Below, in pieces: positions 35,874 through 45,860 of a stretch of 64,000 bases of DNA (position 1 is its first letter; the number at the start of each line of letters is the position of its first letter). The notes under the pieces were generated by a model, which was not told where the DNA came from, did no database searches, and saw nothing but the letters and a program-made list of their open reading frames with translations. This DNA is from Nodosilinea sp. PGN35 (GTDB lineage: Bacteria > Cyanobacteriota > Cyanobacteriia > Phormidesmidales > Phormidesmidaceae), in contig NZ_JAQKQJ010000002.1 in NCBI RefSeq assembly GCF_029109325.1, forward strand, positions 186,001-250,000. The letters run 5' to 3'. Position numbers and translations under genes: made by a program.

Positions 35874-36857
35874 ATGGCAGAAACTCTCCTATTCAATGCT
35901 CTCCGCGAGGCCATCGACGAAGAGATGGGCCGCGACGACACCGTCTTTGTGCTGGGCGAAGATGTCGGCGTCTACGGCGGCTCCTACAAAGTCACCAAAG
36001 ACCTCTACGACAAGTACGGCGAGCTGCGCGTGCTCGACACCCCGATCGCCGAAAACAGCTTCACCGGCATGGCGGTCGGTGCGGCCATGACCGGCCTGCG
36101 CCCGATCATCGAGGGCATGAACATGGGCTTCTTGCTGCTGGCCTTTAACCAGATCGCCAACAACGCAGGCATGCTGCGCTACACCAGCGGCGGCAACTTC
36201 AAGATCCCCATGGTGATTCGCGGCCCCGGCGGCGTGGGGCGGCAGCTGGGGGCCGAGCACTCCCAGCGGCTCGAGGCCTACTTTCAGGCGGTGCCGGGGC
36301 TGAAGATCGTCGCCTGCTCTACCCCCTACAACGCCAAGGGGCTGCTCAAGGCCGCCATCCGCGACGACAACCCGGTGCTGTTTTTTGAGCACGTGCTGCT
36401 CTACAACCTCAAAGAAGACCTGCCCAACCACGAGTACGTGGTGCCCCTCGACAAGGCCGAGATCGTGCGCCCCGGCAAGGATGTCACCATCCTCACCTAC
36501 TCCCGCATGCGCCACCACGTCACCCAGGCCGTTAAGGGCCTGGAGAAAAAGGGCATCGACCCCGAGGTGATCGACCTGATTTCCCTCAAGCCCCTCGACT
36601 TTGACACCATTGGGGCCTCAATCAAAAAGACCCATCGGGTCGTTATCGTCGAAGAGTGCATGAAAACCGGCGGCATTGGGGCCGAAATCATTGCGTCCAT
36701 CAACGATCGCTACTTTGACGAACTCGACGCCCCGGTGGTGCGCCTGTCGTCCCAAGACATCCCCACCCCCTACAACGGTAAGCTAGAGACACTGACTATC
36801 GTGCAGCCCAAACAGATCGAGGCCGCCGTCGAAAACATGGTCGCCCTTAAAGTCTAG
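35874..36857 (+). CDS. pdhB: Pyruvate dehydrogenase E1 component, beta subunit
   Basis: A 327-residue partner of PdhA. Landmarks are [16 protein letters not shown] near 22-40 with the catalytic/ThDP-activating glutamate, [21 protein letters not shown], and the C-terminal transketolase domain ([26 protein letters not shown]). It starts with [14 protein letters not shown] at the ATG at 35874. It is followed by secD after a gap of about 120 bp holding GGGTGGGCA hairpins; the pdhB-secD-secF order is a familiar cyanobacterial arrangement. Confidence 0.96.
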   Translation: MAETLLFNALREAIDEEMGRDDTVFVLGEDVGVYGGSYKVTKDLYDKYGELRVLDTPIAENSFTGMAVGAAMTGLRPIIEGMNMGFLLLAFNQIANNAGMLRYTSGGNFKIPMVIRGPGGVGRQLGAEHSQRLEAYFQAVPGLKIVACSTPYNAKGLLKAAIRDDNPVLFFEHVLLYNLKEDLPNHEYVVPLDKAEIVRPGKDVTILTYSRMRHHVTQAVKGLEKKGIDPEVIDLISLKPLDFDTIGASIKKTHRVVIVEECMKTGGIGAEIIASINDRYFDELDAPVVRLSSQDIPTPYNGKLETLTIVQPKQIEAAVENMVALKV

Positions 36858-36867
36858 GGCTGTCTGT

Positions 36868-36930
36868 AGGGTGGGCACTACCCACCGCTACCCCGCAGGG
36901 GAATGTAGTAGGGTGGGCAGTGCCCACCCC
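36868..36930. repeat. Two GGGTGGGCA hairpin repeats between pdhB and secD
   Basis: GTAGGGTGGGCACTACCCACC at about 36867-36887 and a longer perfect hairpin at 36911-36929 (GGGTGGGCA / TGCCCACCC, one-base loop) are two units of a small dispersed repeat, each preceded by TAG. They could act as a partial terminator or RNA-stability element after pdhB. Confidence 0.65.
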
Positions 36931-36981
36931 AGTCCCCAGGGAAAACCATTCCGCTCCACACCCACACCGCAGCGAATCGCA

Positions 36982-38415
36982 ATGGCAAAATATCGAGCTT
37001 GGCTAGGGGTTATTTTGGCGCTCACCATCGCCGCCGTGGTGGTGATCACCCAGTTACCCACCCGACTGGGGCTAGACCTGAGGGGCGGCTCCCAGCTCAC
37101 CATCCAGGTGCAGCCCACCGAGGCCATCCCCACCGTCACCGAGCGCGAAATGGAGGCGGTGCAGACCGTGGTTGAGGGCCGGGTCAACGGCCTGGGGGTC
37201 TCAGAGGCGGTGGTGCAGCAGCTGGGCAATAACCAGCTGCTGGTGCAGCTGCCCGGCGTCAGCGACCCGCAGCAGGCCGAGCGGGTGCTGGGGGGCACGG
37301 CCCAGCTCGAGTTTCGCGCCCAGCGAGCCGGTACCGACCAGCAGCTTCAGATTGAGAACCAGATTCTCCAGGGCCACCTGGGCGAGCTGGCGGCTCTCCA
37401 GGCAGCTTTGCCCCCCAACGGCGCAATCACCAGCGAGACCCAGGCCCGCATCGACCGCCTCCAGGCCGATATTGCCAACAGCGAAGCGGCCATTGTGGCC
37501 CTGTTTGAGCCCAGCACCCTGGGGGGCGACGCGCTGACCGATGCGATCGCGCGCCCCACCAGCGGCACCCTCTGGGAGGTGGTAATTCAGTTCAACAACG
37601 AAGGCGGCAACGAGTTTGCCGAAATTAGTAGGGCGATCGCCGGTACCGGTCGCACCATCGGCATTTTCCTCGATAATAGGCTGCTCAGCGCCCCCACGGT
37701 CAACGTGCAGTACGCCGAAACCGGTATCACCGGGGGCAGCGCCGTGATCTCGGGCAACTTTACCGCCGAGTCGGCCCGCGATCTCGAAATTCAGCTGCGC
37801 GGCGGTGCCCTGCCCCTGCCCGTGGAGGTAGTAGAGAATCGCACCGTTGGCCCCACCCTGGGCCGCGACAGCATTCAGCGCAGTCTCTACGCCGGGCTGG
37901 CCGGGCTGGTGCTGGTGCTGGTGTTCATGGCGGTTTACTACCGCCTGCCGGGCATCTTGGCCGACATTGCGCTAATTGTATACGCTCTGCTCACCTGGGC
38001 CGCCTTTAACCTGCTGGGGGTCACCCTCACCCTGCCGGGCATTGCCGGGTTCATTCTCAGCATTGGTATGGCGGTGGATGCCAACGTGCTGATCTTTGAG
38101 CGCACCCGCGAGGAGCTGCGATCCGATAAAACCCTGTATCGCTCGGTCGAATCGGGCTTTTTCCGGGCGTTTTCGAGCATTTTAGACGGCAACGTCACCA
38201 CCTTGATCTCCTGCCTGGCGCTGTTTTACTTCGGCGCGGGTCTGGTGAAGGGGTTCGCCCTCACCCTGGGTATTGGCGTGCTGATCAGCATGTTCACAGC
38301 CCTGACCTGCACCCGCACCCTGATGTTTCTCGCCATCAGCCTGCCTCAGTTTCGGCGGCCCAGCCTGTTTTGCCCCGGTTTGAACCCCGTTCGCCCTAAC
38401 CCCGTTCGTCCCTAG
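36982..38415 (+). CDS. secD: Protein translocase subunit SecD
   Basis: A 477-residue inner/thylakoid-membrane subunit that uses the proton gradient to help complete Sec-dependent export. The first helix (about 8-23) is followed by the large periplasmic P1 region ([15 protein letters not shown] at 29-43) and then five C-terminal helices with the conserved [18 protein letters not shown]. The ATG at 36982 ([10 protein letters not shown]) is chosen over 36871, whose extra residues translate the hairpin repeats. secF starts 8 bp after the stop. Confidence 0.95.
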   Translation: MAKYRAWLGVILALTIAAVVVITQLPTRLGLDLRGGSQLTIQVQPTEAIPTVTEREMEAVQTVVEGRVNGLGVSEAVVQQLGNNQLLVQLPGVSDPQQAERVLGGTAQLEFRAQRAGTDQQLQIENQILQGHLGELAALQAALPPNGAITSETQARIDRLQADIANSEAAIVALFEPSTLGGDALTDAIARPTSGTLWEVVIQFNNEGGNEFAEISRAIAGTGRTIGIFLDNRLLSAPTVNVQYAETGITGGSAVISGNFTAESARDLEIQLRGGALPLPVEVVENRTVGPTLGRDSIQRSLYAGLAGLVLVLVFMAVYYRLPGILADIALIVYALLTWAAFNLLGVTLTLPGIAGFILSIGMAVDANVLIFERTREELRSDKTLYRSVESGFFRAFSSILDGNVTTLISCLALFYFGAGLVKGFALTLGIGVLISMFTALTCTRTLMFLAISLPQFRRPSLFCPGLNPVRPNPVRP

Positions 38416-38423
38416 GAGTGCCC

Positions 38424-39407
38424 ATGAAGCTCAACATTATTCAGCAGCGCGGTCTGTGGTGGGGAATTTCAACCATGCTGGTGCTGATCAGCCTGGTGGC
38501 CATGGCCATTTCGTGGCAGCAGTTTGGTGCTCCTCTGAGGCCGGGGCTCGACTTTGCCGGGGGTACCCGACTCCAGCTGACTCGGGCCTGTGTGGCCACC
38601 GACAGCTGCACCGTCGGGCTCGATGTCTCCGAGGTGCGGCAGGTGCTGGCCCAGCAGGGGCTAGACTCCAGCAGCATTCAAGTGCTGGGTGACGACCAGC
38701 AGGTGCTCTCAATTCGCACCCGCAATCTCGATGTCGAGGAGCGCACCACCCTGCAAAGCGCCCTGGATGAGGCCATTGGCCCCTTTGACCCCGGTTCTAC
38801 CCAAATCGACTCGGTGGGGCCGGTGATTGGGCGACAGCTGCTGGTGTCGGGCCTGCTGGCGCTGCTGGTATCTTTCGCCGGGATTGTGGCCTACCTCAGC
38901 CTGCGCTTCAAGCTCGACTACGCCCTGCTGGCGATTCTGGCTCTGGCCCACGACGTGATCGTCACCGCCGGGGTCTTTGCCATTCTGGGACTGGGGCTGG
39001 GGATTGAGGTAGACAGCCTGTTTATTGTGTCGCTGCTGACCATTGTGGGTTTCTCGGTCAACGATACGGTGGTGATTTACGATCGCGTCCGCGAGAACCT
39101 CAAGCTCAACCCCGGCAGCCACATCAACGATGTCGTTGACAGTGCCGTCAACCAAACCCTGAGCCGCTCAATCAACACCAGTCTGACCACCATATTGCCT
39201 CTGGTGGCCATTTTTATCTTTGGCGGTCAGACCCTCAAGTACTTTGCCCTGGCGCTAATTGTGGGCTTTCTGGCCGGGTCGTACTCCAGTATTTTTGTGG
39301 CCAGCTCGCTGCTGGCCCTGTGGCGAGAGCGCACCGGCCAGGCCTACAGCGGCGACCCCGACGAGGCGACCCCCCAGAGCGAACCCCAGAGCGAACCCCA
39401 GAGCTAA
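38424..39407 (+). CDS. secF: Protein translocase subunit SecF
   Basis: A 327-residue partner of SecD. Landmarks are [16 protein letters not shown] near 31-46, six membrane helices, and [20 protein letters not shown] in the fourth-helix region. ATG at 38424 has AGGAG five bases upstream; a GTG two codons earlier is less likely. The C-terminus ends in a repeated PQSE tetrapeptide ([11 protein letters not shown]), a slippage-type expansion. It probably forms one transcript with secD and the small membrane gene that follows. Confidence 0.95.
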   Translation: MKLNIIQQRGLWWGISTMLVLISLVAMAISWQQFGAPLRPGLDFAGGTRLQLTRACVATDSCTVGLDVSEVRQVLAQQGLDSSSIQVLGDDQQVLSIRTRNLDVEERTTLQSALDEAIGPFDPGSTQIDSVGPVIGRQLLVSGLLALLVSFAGIVAYLSLRFKLDYALLAILALAHDVIVTAGVFAILGLGLGIEVDSLFIVSLLTIVGFSVNDTVVIYDRVRENLKLNPGSHINDVVDSAVNQTLSRSINTSLTTILPLVAIFIFGGQTLKYFALALIVGFLAGSYSSIFVASSLLALWRERTGQAYSGDPDEATPQSEPQSEPQS

Positions 39408-39419
39408 GCAATCTCTGCC

Positions 39420-39791
39420 ATGGGCAACCCGAGACATTCTGCGCCCCTAGAGCGCCTGCGTGCCATCATCCTGCGGCGCTGGTGGACAACTAGCGGCCTG
39501 CTGTGGCTGACGGTCGCCCCCCTCAGCCTGTGGAACCTGCGCCCCGAACTTGCCCAGCTGCGCCAGTACTTTACCTGGTCGGCGGTGCGCCTGGGTCTGG
39601 CCTACAATCGCCCGGCGGCAATCGGCCTGGGGCTGTGCGTCGGCCTCACCGTGGCGCTGTTAGTAGCCGAGAGCCGCTACATTTTGTGGGGCATGACCAA
39701 AGACGAGCGGCGGCGGCTAGAGCAGCTGTGCGATCGCATCACAGCCCAGGGCCCATCGCACCCTCTCTGGCGACAGCTCTTTCGCGACTGA
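39420..39791 (+). CDS. Hypothetical small membrane protein downstream of secF
   Basis: A 123-residue protein with two predicted membrane helices (WWTTSGLLWLTVAPLSLW, about 22-39, and AAIGLGLCVGLTVALLVA, about 66-83) and a basic/acidic C-terminal helix (MTKDERRRLEQLCDRI). It starts 13 bp after secF, so it is probably cotranscribed. I recognise no named family. Confidence 0.7.
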   Translation: MGNPRHSAPLERLRAIILRRWWTTSGLLWLTVAPLSLWNLRPELAQLRQYFTWSAVRLGLAYNRPAAIGLGLCVGLTVALLVAESRYILWGMTKDERRRLEQLCDRITAQGPSHPLWRQLFRD

Positions 39792-39897
39792 GACGATTGC
39801 GGCGACAACCAGCCCGGGGGGCCATAGGCCGACCCCGACCATGGGTGACATTGGTACCAAGATGTAATTTCATAGAACAAGACGGTTAACCCCGATT

Positions 39898-39937
39898 CTC
39901 CGGCGGAAAACCGGAGTTGCCCCGGTTCTCTGCCGGG
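39898..39937 (+). promoter_or_regulatory. Hairpins in the sat leader
   Basis: Two adjacent stem-loops upstream of sat: CTCCGG/CCGGAG (39898-39916, loop CGGAAAA) and CCCGG/CCGGG (about 39921-39937). They may be a leader structure or the 3' end of the preceding transcript. They do not match a riboswitch that I know. Confidence 0.35.
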
Positions 39938-39993
39938 CCATGGTTTAGCCTCAAATTTTTCGTGTTTCATCAGCAGAAGGCAGCGGTATCTCC

Positions 39994-41175
39994 ATGACTC
40001 TACAAAAAGACGGTATTGCCCCCCACGGCGGCACCCTGGTCGATCGCCTGGCGACCCCCGACCAAAAAAACCAGTTTTTAGCCAAAGCCGACACCCTGCC
40101 TCGGGTCAGCCTCGACGAGCGGGCCTTCTCTGACCTGGTGATGATTGCCATCGGTGGCTTCAGCCCTCTGACGGGCTTTATGCAGCAGGCCGACTACGAC
40201 ACTGTCGTCACCGACATGCGCCTGGCCAACGGCCTGCCCTGGGCAATACCGGTCACCCTGTCGGTGGATGAAGCCACCGCCGCCCCGCTCACCGAGGGCG
40301 GCCTGGTGCGGCTCGATGACCCCAGCGGGCGCTTTGTGGGCGTGCTCGAACTGCAAGAGAAATACACCTACGACAAAGTCCGCGAGGCCACCCACGTCTA
40401 CCGTACCGACGACGAAAAACACCCCGGCGTCAAGGTGGTCTACGACCAGGGGGCGGTGAACCTGGCTGGCCCCGTGTGGCTGCTAGAGCGCGACCCCCAT
40501 CCCCTGTTTCCCGCCTATCAGATCGACCCGGCGGCGTCGCGGGCTATGTTTCGCGATCGCGACTGGAAGACCGTAGTCGGCTTTCAAACCCGCAACCCCA
40601 TCCACCGCGCCCACGAATACATTCAAAAGTGCGCCCTGGAGACCGTTGACGGACTGTTCCTCCACCCGCTGGTGGGGGCTACCAAATCTGACGATATCCC
40701 CGCCGATGTGCGCATGCGCTGCTACGAAATTATGGTGGAGCACTACTTCCCCCAGGAGCGGGTAATTCTTGCTATCAATCCCTCCGCAATGCGCTACGCT
40801 GGGCCTAGGGAAGCGATTTTCCACGCGCTGATCCGCAAGAACTACGGCTGCACCCACTTCATCGTGGGCCGCGACCACGCTGGGGTGGGCGACTACTACG
40901 GCACCTACGACGCTCAGTACATCTTCGACGAGTTTGAGCCGACGGAGCTGGGGATTGTGCCGATGAAGTTTGAGCACGCCTTCTACTGCACCCGCACCGG
41001 GGGCATGGCCACCTCTAAAACCAGCCCCAGCACCAAAGACGAGCGGATCCACCTGTCGGGCACTAAGGTACGGGAAATGCTGCGCCGCGGCGAGCTGCCC
41101 CCGCCGGAGTTTTCTCGCCCCGAGGTGGCGGCGGAACTGGCCAAGGCCATGCGAGTTCCCGAAGCCGTCAGCTAG
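39994..41175 (+). CDS. sat: Sulfate adenylyltransferase (ATP sulfurylase)
   Basis: A 393-residue enzyme making adenosine 5'-phosphosulfate from sulfate and ATP, the first step of sulfate assimilation. The family motifs are [11 protein letters not shown] (198-208), [16 protein letters not shown], and [17 protein letters not shown]. The length matches the single-domain bacterial/homo-oligomeric type without an APS-kinase domain. The C-terminal [20 protein letters not shown] is also typical. ATG at 39994. Confidence 0.97.
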   Translation: MTLQKDGIAPHGGTLVDRLATPDQKNQFLAKADTLPRVSLDERAFSDLVMIAIGGFSPLTGFMQQADYDTVVTDMRLANGLPWAIPVTLSVDEATAAPLTEGGLVRLDDPSGRFVGVLELQEKYTYDKVREATHVYRTDDEKHPGVKVVYDQGAVNLAGPVWLLERDPHPLFPAYQIDPAASRAMFRDRDWKTVVGFQTRNPIHRAHEYIQKCALETVDGLFLHPLVGATKSDDIPADVRMRCYEIMVEHYFPQERVILAINPSAMRYAGPREAIFHALIRKNYGCTHFIVGRDHAGVGDYYGTYDAQYIFDEFEPTELGIVPMKFEHAFYCTRTGGMATSKTSPSTKDERIHLSGTKVREMLRRGELPPPEFSRPEVAAELAKAMRVPEAVS

Positions 41176-41192
41176 TAGGATGCAATTACTCG

Positions 41193-43430
41193 GTGACACT
41201 CAAACGACGGGCGTTTTTGCAGCAGGCCAGCCTGGCCCTAGGAGCCCTAGGGGCGGGGGGCACGGCTTGGCTGACTGGCCCTAGGCAGTACCAGCAAGCC
41301 CTGGCCAAGCCAGCCCGTCGTCGGCTGGCCCTGTTGATTGGCATCAATACCTATCCCGACCGCGCCCTTGACCCCGGCGTGGCCCAAGATATTGCCCTCA
41401 GGGGCTGTCTCACCGACGTGGAACTCCAGCGGCAGCTGCTGGTGCACCGCTTTGGTTTTCAGCCTGGCGATGTGGTAACGCTGACAAATCAGGAGGCCAC
41501 CCGCGCCAACATCGCGACGGCCATCGATGAGCACCTGGTGCAGCAGGCCCAAGCCGAGGACGTGGTGCTGCTGCACTTTAGCGGCTACGGTAGCCAGGTG
41601 CGCGTAGTGGATGCCGACCAGCCGGGCCACCTGAGCGCGGCCTGGGTAACGGCAGACAGCCGCCTGCCCAGCGAGGCTCACCCGGCCCTGGGCGACCTGC
41701 TTGAAGCCGAGGTAATCGCCCGCCTCAGCCCGCTCGCCACCGCCAACCTGACCACCGTCATCGACGCGGGCAGTCAGGACGCGGGCTATCTGCGCTGGGG
41801 AAACTCCCGCGTCAGGTCGCGCCCTACGGTGCCCACCGGGCTGACGCCGTCCTCGGTTACAGCCCCCCTAGATCTCGATGCTCCCTGGCCGGGGCTGGTG
41901 CTGCGAGCCGGGGAACTGGGCCGCCTGGTGCTCGAGAGCCACTGGGAGGGCTTCAGCGCCGGGGTGTTTACCTACGCCCTCACCCAAAGCCTGTGGGAGA
42001 CCGCACCCGATGCTGCCGCCAAAGTTTTGATGCAGCGCGCTGGGGAGCGGCTCCAGCGGTGGGTGGGGGCCGACCAGCGGCCTGACCTCAGCGATCGCCT
42101 ACCGCCGCGCACCGGCCCCGTGGCCTACGGTCTGCCACCCCAGATGCCCCCGGCGGCGGGGGTGATCCTGCCGGGGAGTGATGAGCGTCCCCTGACCGCG
42201 TGGCTGGGGGGCGTACCGCCCCAGGTGCTCCGCTACCTACAGCCGGGCTCTCGCCTGGTAGCCGGAATAGGCCAGCAAGCCGTAGCCCTGCGCCTGGAGT
42301 CGCACACGGGGCTCAAGGCCGCCCTTCGGGCCGTGGAGAGCGAGGTGCCGCCGACCGCCGTGGCCAACCAGCCGCTGTTTGAGCAGGTGCGGCGACTGCC
42401 CCAGGCTATCGACTTAATCGTCGCCCTCGACAGCCAGCTCAAGCGGGTAGAGCGGGTTGACGCCACTAGCGCCCTGGCGGGCATTCCCTTGGTGACCTCG
42501 GTGACCGCCGGGGAAAAGGCCGCTGACTGCCTGTTTGGTCGCCTGCCCATCGGCCCAGCCCCCACCCTGACCGCCGCCCTGCCCAGCGTTAGCGAGGCCC
42601 TGCCCGGGCTGAGAGAGGCGTCGCCCAAGGGGGGAGAACGCCCCGCCGAGAGCAGCTACGGGCTGTTTGCCCCCAATCGCACTCTGCTGCCGGGCACCAT
42701 GCTGGCCAAGGAAGAGGCGGTTAAAACAGCGGTCAACCGGCTGACCCCCTACCTGCAAACCCTGCTGGCCCTCAAGCTGGTGCGCCTCACCGAAAACCAC
42801 ACCGCCTCCCAGGTGGGGGCGGCGGCGCTGCTCGAGGCGGTGCAGCCCAACGCCATGCCGCTGCTGGTCAAGACTACCGAGCGCAGCCCCACGGTCACCT
42901 GGCCTGTGGTCATTCGGCAGGCCCAAAAGACGGCCACCGACGACCCCATCATGCTGCCCCGCGACGGTCGCATTGGCTACCGTCTGGCCAACGTTTCAAC
43001 CCAGCCCCTCCATCTGCTGTGGATTAGCTTTGACAGCCGGGGCGAATGCACCGCCCTGATGACCCTGCCCGATGCGATCGCCCCCGACGGAGCCGAAGTG
43101 CCGCCGGTCGCTACTCCCCTCGACCCGGGACAGCTGCTGACTTTGCCTACCGACGGCGCAGGCTGGGCCATGCCCGGTGCCGCCACCTGGGTGGAAGCCC
43201 ACGTGGTGCTGAGCACCCAGCCCCTCGACCAGTGTCTGGCGGTGCTGGGCAACGACCCGCCGTCGCTGGCCACTGGGTTCCGCCCGGTGCCCCAGCCTCT
43301 GCACCTGGCCCAGGCGCTGCTCCAGGATCTCAGCGTCGCCCCCACGGCAGAGAGCAAGCCCGACTCCGACTACTACGCCCTGCACCACGATCGCTGGGCT
43401 ACCCTGAGCTTTCGCTACACCATCGCCTAG
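41193..43430 (+). CDS. Tat-exported caspase-fold protein lacking the catalytic dyad
   Basis: A 745-residue protein. The N-terminus LKRRAFLQQASLALGALG is a twin-arginine signal. Residues about 43-280 match the C14 metacaspase/orthocaspase p20 fold (RRLALLIGINTYPD; FSGYGSQVR at 129-137; TTVIDAGSQDAG at 187-198). In active members these motifs read SGHGS and DACHSG; here Tyr132 replaces the histidine and Gly193 the cysteine, so peptidase activity is not expected. The C-terminal 400 residues contain a DUF4384-like beta region (RDGRIGYRLANVSTQPLHLL). The start is GTG at 41193. The last 4 bp overlap the convergent gene. Confidence 0.87.
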   Translation: MTLKRRAFLQQASLALGALGAGGTAWLTGPRQYQQALAKPARRRLALLIGINTYPDRALDPGVAQDIALRGCLTDVELQRQLLVHRFGFQPGDVVTLTNQEATRANIATAIDEHLVQQAQAEDVVLLHFSGYGSQVRVVDADQPGHLSAAWVTADSRLPSEAHPALGDLLEAEVIARLSPLATANLTTVIDAGSQDAGYLRWGNSRVRSRPTVPTGLTPSSVTAPLDLDAPWPGLVLRAGELGRLVLESHWEGFSAGVFTYALTQSLWETAPDAAAKVLMQRAGERLQRWVGADQRPDLSDRLPPRTGPVAYGLPPQMPPAAGVILPGSDERPLTAWLGGVPPQVLRYLQPGSRLVAGIGQQAVALRLESHTGLKAALRAVESEVPPTAVANQPLFEQVRRLPQAIDLIVALDSQLKRVERVDATSALAGIPLVTSVTAGEKAADCLFGRLPIGPAPTLTAALPSVSEALPGLREASPKGGERPAESSYGLFAPNRTLLPGTMLAKEEAVKTAVNRLTPYLQTLLALKLVRLTENHTASQVGAAALLEAVQPNAMPLLVKTTERSPTVTWPVVIRQAQKTATDDPIMLPRDGRIGYRLANVSTQPLHLLWISFDSRGECTALMTLPDAIAPDGAEVPPVATPLDPGQLLTLPTDGAGWAMPGAATWVEAHVVLSTQPLDQCLAVLGNDPPSLATGFRPVPQPLHLAQALLQDLSVAPTAESKPDSDYYALHHDRWATLSFRYTIA

Positions 43431-43981
43431 GTAATCAGCAGACCGATTCCACCCCCCAGCCCCAGCCCCACCAGACAGGTCAGCACTAAGATCAGGCTGG
43501 TTTTGCGGCCCTTGTTGCGCCGCAGCAGGCGATCGCCTAGGGCCGCTGTCGTCAGGCTGCACAGCACCGCCAGCACCACCGCCAGCAGGCTGTAGAGCGC
43601 TACCTCTAGAAACACTCCGCTGAGGGTGAGTTCATCCAGGTTGTCGGTGCCCAGGTGGTTGAGGGCGATGGAGAGGGCCACCGTCAGCGCCGTGCCCCCC
43701 ACGATGCTGCCCAGCACCAGCAGGTTGGCCGTCAGCCACCGAAAGCGCTTCAGCGCCTCGGGGCCGGCCAGGGTCACCCCCTGCATGACGGTGCCGCCAG
43801 CGGCTAGCGGCCATACCCAGGGGCTGGCCAGGGCGGTTAAAATCAGGCCGGCGGCGGCGTAGAGCAGGCCGCACAGCAGCCACAGCCCAAAGAAGGGACG
43901 ACGGCCCGCAGGTCGCCGCGCCGGACGCTGACGCGGCTGACGACGGAAGGCGGGGCGACGGCGCTGGGTCGGTTGGTTCAT
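43427..43981 (-). CDS. Hypothetical membrane protein
   Basis: A 184-residue protein with a strongly basic Arg/Pro/Gln-rich N-terminus (RRRPAFRRQPRQRPARRPA, about 7-30) and four or five predicted helices (FFGLWLLCGLLYAAAGLIL; LVLGSIVGGTALTVALSI; YSLLAVVLAVLCSLT; LILVLTCLVGLGLGGGIGLL). A basic N-terminus points to cytoplasmic location of that end. The ATG at 43981 is preferred to 44059. The family is not recognised. Confidence 0.65.
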   Translation of the reverse strand: MNQPTQRRRPAFRRQPRQRPARRPAGRRPFFGLWLLCGLLYAAAGLILTALASPWVWPLAAGGTVMQGVTLAGPEALKRFRWLTANLLVLGSIVGGTALTVALSIALNHLGTDNLDELTLSGVFLEVALYSLLAVVLAVLCSLTTAALGDRLLRRNKGRKTSLILVLTCLVGLGLGGGIGLLIT

Positions 43982-44079
43982 AGCAGACAGACCATAGACC
44001 GGTAAAATCCTAGGCTCTAGTTTGCCAGGAAGCGGAGCATTGTGCAGTAACCTGGTCATAATGCCCTGTCATTTCGTCA

Positions 44080-45354
44080 ATGAGCGTTCCCGTTGCTGCG
44101 CTAGTTCAAGGGTTGTTGGGTGCCTCTAGTTTGCTGGTGGGGGCGATTTTAGGAATTGCCTGGCGACCCGCGCGATCGCTTACAGCAGCGATCATGGCCT
44201 TTGGCAGCGGCACTCTGCTCTCGGCGATCGCCTACGACATCACCCTGCCCGCCTACCAGAGCAGCGGTTTCTTGCCCCTGGTGGCGGGCTTTGCCCTGGG
44301 GGGCACCCTGTTTACCGTCATCGTCAGCTACATCGACAACCAGGGGGGCTTTATTCGCCACCCCTCGTCGTCGCGGCGGTTTCTCTACCACCACCGCCAG
44401 GACGAAGCCTCAGAAGTGCTCGACCGCATTGGCCATATCGAGGTACTCCACAGCCTGTCACCCGCCGAAATGCAGGCGATCATTCCCCTGCTGAAGCCGC
44501 TTCAGGTTGAGGCCGGCACCGTGCTCTGTCGGGAGGGTGCCCCCGGCGACTCTATGTTTTTGATTGTGGAGGGCGATGCGGAGATCTACAAGGGACCCCA
44601 GTGGCTGGCCGCCCTGGGGTCGGGGGAGATCTTTGGCGAAATGGCCCTGCTGACCGGCGAGGAGCGATCGGCGACGGTGGTGGCCAAAACCCCTATGGAG
44701 CTCTACGAACTCGACAAAGTCGATTTCGACGCCATGCTCACCTACGCTCCCCAGCTCTCCAGCGGGCTGAGCCGCATTCTGGCCCGGCGGCTGCGCGAAA
44801 CCACCCAGTCTACGGCCAAGCCCGCCCCGGTGGACGACGACCACTGGCGGCGGCGGGTGCTCGACAGCGTGGAGGTCGATATTCCTATCTCAGAGCAGCA
44901 ATTTAAAGAGCTGGCCCAGAGCTCGGCTCCCCTGGCCATTCTGGTGGGCACCATGATCGACAACATTCCCGAGGCGCTGGTGATTGGCTTTCACGTGGGC
45001 ACAGGCCACATGGGGGCATCGTTTCTGATGGCGGTGTTTATCTCCAACATTCCCGAGGCCATGTCAAGCTCCATCGGCATGCGCCAAGCGGGCACCTCAG
45101 CCGGGCGCATTCTGGCCCTGTGGGGTGGGGCGGTGCTGCTCAGCGGCCTGGTGGCCATGGTCGGCAGCCAGCTGGTGCCGGTGGTTTCGGTGTGGATGCT
45201 GGATATGGCCAAGGCCACCGCCGGGGGGGCCATTCTCGCCATGATCGCCAGCACCATGATGCCCGAGGCCTACGAAATGGGCGGCGGCTCGGTGACGTTT
45301 TCGACCATTGCCGGATTTTTGGTCAGCTTTTGGCTGGCCTCGTCGGCGTTTTGA
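44080..45354 (+). CDS. ZIP-like metal transporter with inserted cyclic-nucleotide-binding domain
   Basis: A 424-residue membrane protein. Residues 1-86 hold three helices; about 115-245 form a CRP-type cNMP-binding domain with phosphate-binding cassette FGEMALL (185-191) and R196-S-A; about 283-424 hold five helices with two ZIP-type motifs, DNIPEALVIGF (294-304) and SNIPEAMSSS (322-331). The order fits an eight-helix ZIP transporter whose loop between helices 3 and 4 carries the sensor. Compared with classical ZIPs the HNxPEG histidine is replaced by Asp294. Metal identity and ligand (cAMP or cGMP) are not shown. Gating by a nucleotide is inference. Confidence 0.85.
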   Translation: MSVPVAALVQGLLGASSLLVGAILGIAWRPARSLTAAIMAFGSGTLLSAIAYDITLPAYQSSGFLPLVAGFALGGTLFTVIVSYIDNQGGFIRHPSSSRRFLYHHRQDEASEVLDRIGHIEVLHSLSPAEMQAIIPLLKPLQVEAGTVLCREGAPGDSMFLIVEGDAEIYKGPQWLAALGSGEIFGEMALLTGEERSATVVAKTPMELYELDKVDFDAMLTYAPQLSSGLSRILARRLRETTQSTAKPAPVDDDHWRRRVLDSVEVDIPISEQQFKELAQSSAPLAILVGTMIDNIPEALVIGFHVGTGHMGASFLMAVFISNIPEAMSSSIGMRQAGTSAGRILALWGGAVLLSGLVAMVGSQLVPVVSVWMLDMAKATAGGAILAMIASTMMPEAYEMGGGSVTFSTIAGFLVSFWLASSAF

Positions 45355-45396
45355 GGCGCAGTACTATGGTTTAGTCGCTGCCCGTAGCCACCCCCC

Positions 45397-45672
45397 TTAG
45401 GCCTCCGGCGGTAGCTCTGGCGGAGGCACAGCTTCGGCGTCGATCAGGTTAGCTTTGGATTTTTTCAGGTCTTTCCACAGGCGCTTGATTTCGTTGTAGG
45501 CGTCGTCAGCCGACATTTTGCCGCCGGTTTCGAGGTTGCAGACAAAGGAGACCCGCTGGGCAAACTCTTGCAGGTTGGCGTTAAAGGCCAGCTGCTGCGG
45601 CGTAAATTCGCCCCAATACTTGCTGCGCGGAAAGAGAAAGTTTTCTTTTGGAGACGGTTGGTTGTCTGTCAT
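45397..45672 (-). CDS. Conserved cyanobacterial hypothetical protein
   Basis: A 91-residue soluble protein with conserved stretches FLFPRSKYWGEFTPQQLAFN and LQEFAQRVSFVCNLETGGKM, then a basic helix and a Pro/Glu-rich tail. I recognise it as a small, widely conserved cyanobacterial family of unknown function. The ATG is at 45672. Confidence 0.8.
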   Translation of the reverse strand: MTDNQPSPKENFLFPRSKYWGEFTPQQLAFNANLQEFAQRVSFVCNLETGGKMSADDAYNEIKRLWKDLKKSKANLIDAEAVPPPELPPEA

Positions 45673-45860
45673 AGCACCAGCGAGTGGAAGGCATAGCTCT
45701 TACCTTACCTTAGAGAAGTTTTCGTCAGTTCGCGGCCAGAAAGGTCAAAAATGTGGTCTATCGCTGGATAGAGATTGCTACGGACTTCAGCGACAGCTTC
45801 CGGCGGCGGGGGGAGTAGGCAGCTGGAGCTGAAACGTGAGCGCGGCGCTGACTGGGCGAC

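Noticed and set aside
36871..36981. Upstream extension of secD
   Set aside because: The added residues translate the GGGTGGGCA hairpin repeats; the conserved SecD N-terminus starts at 36982.
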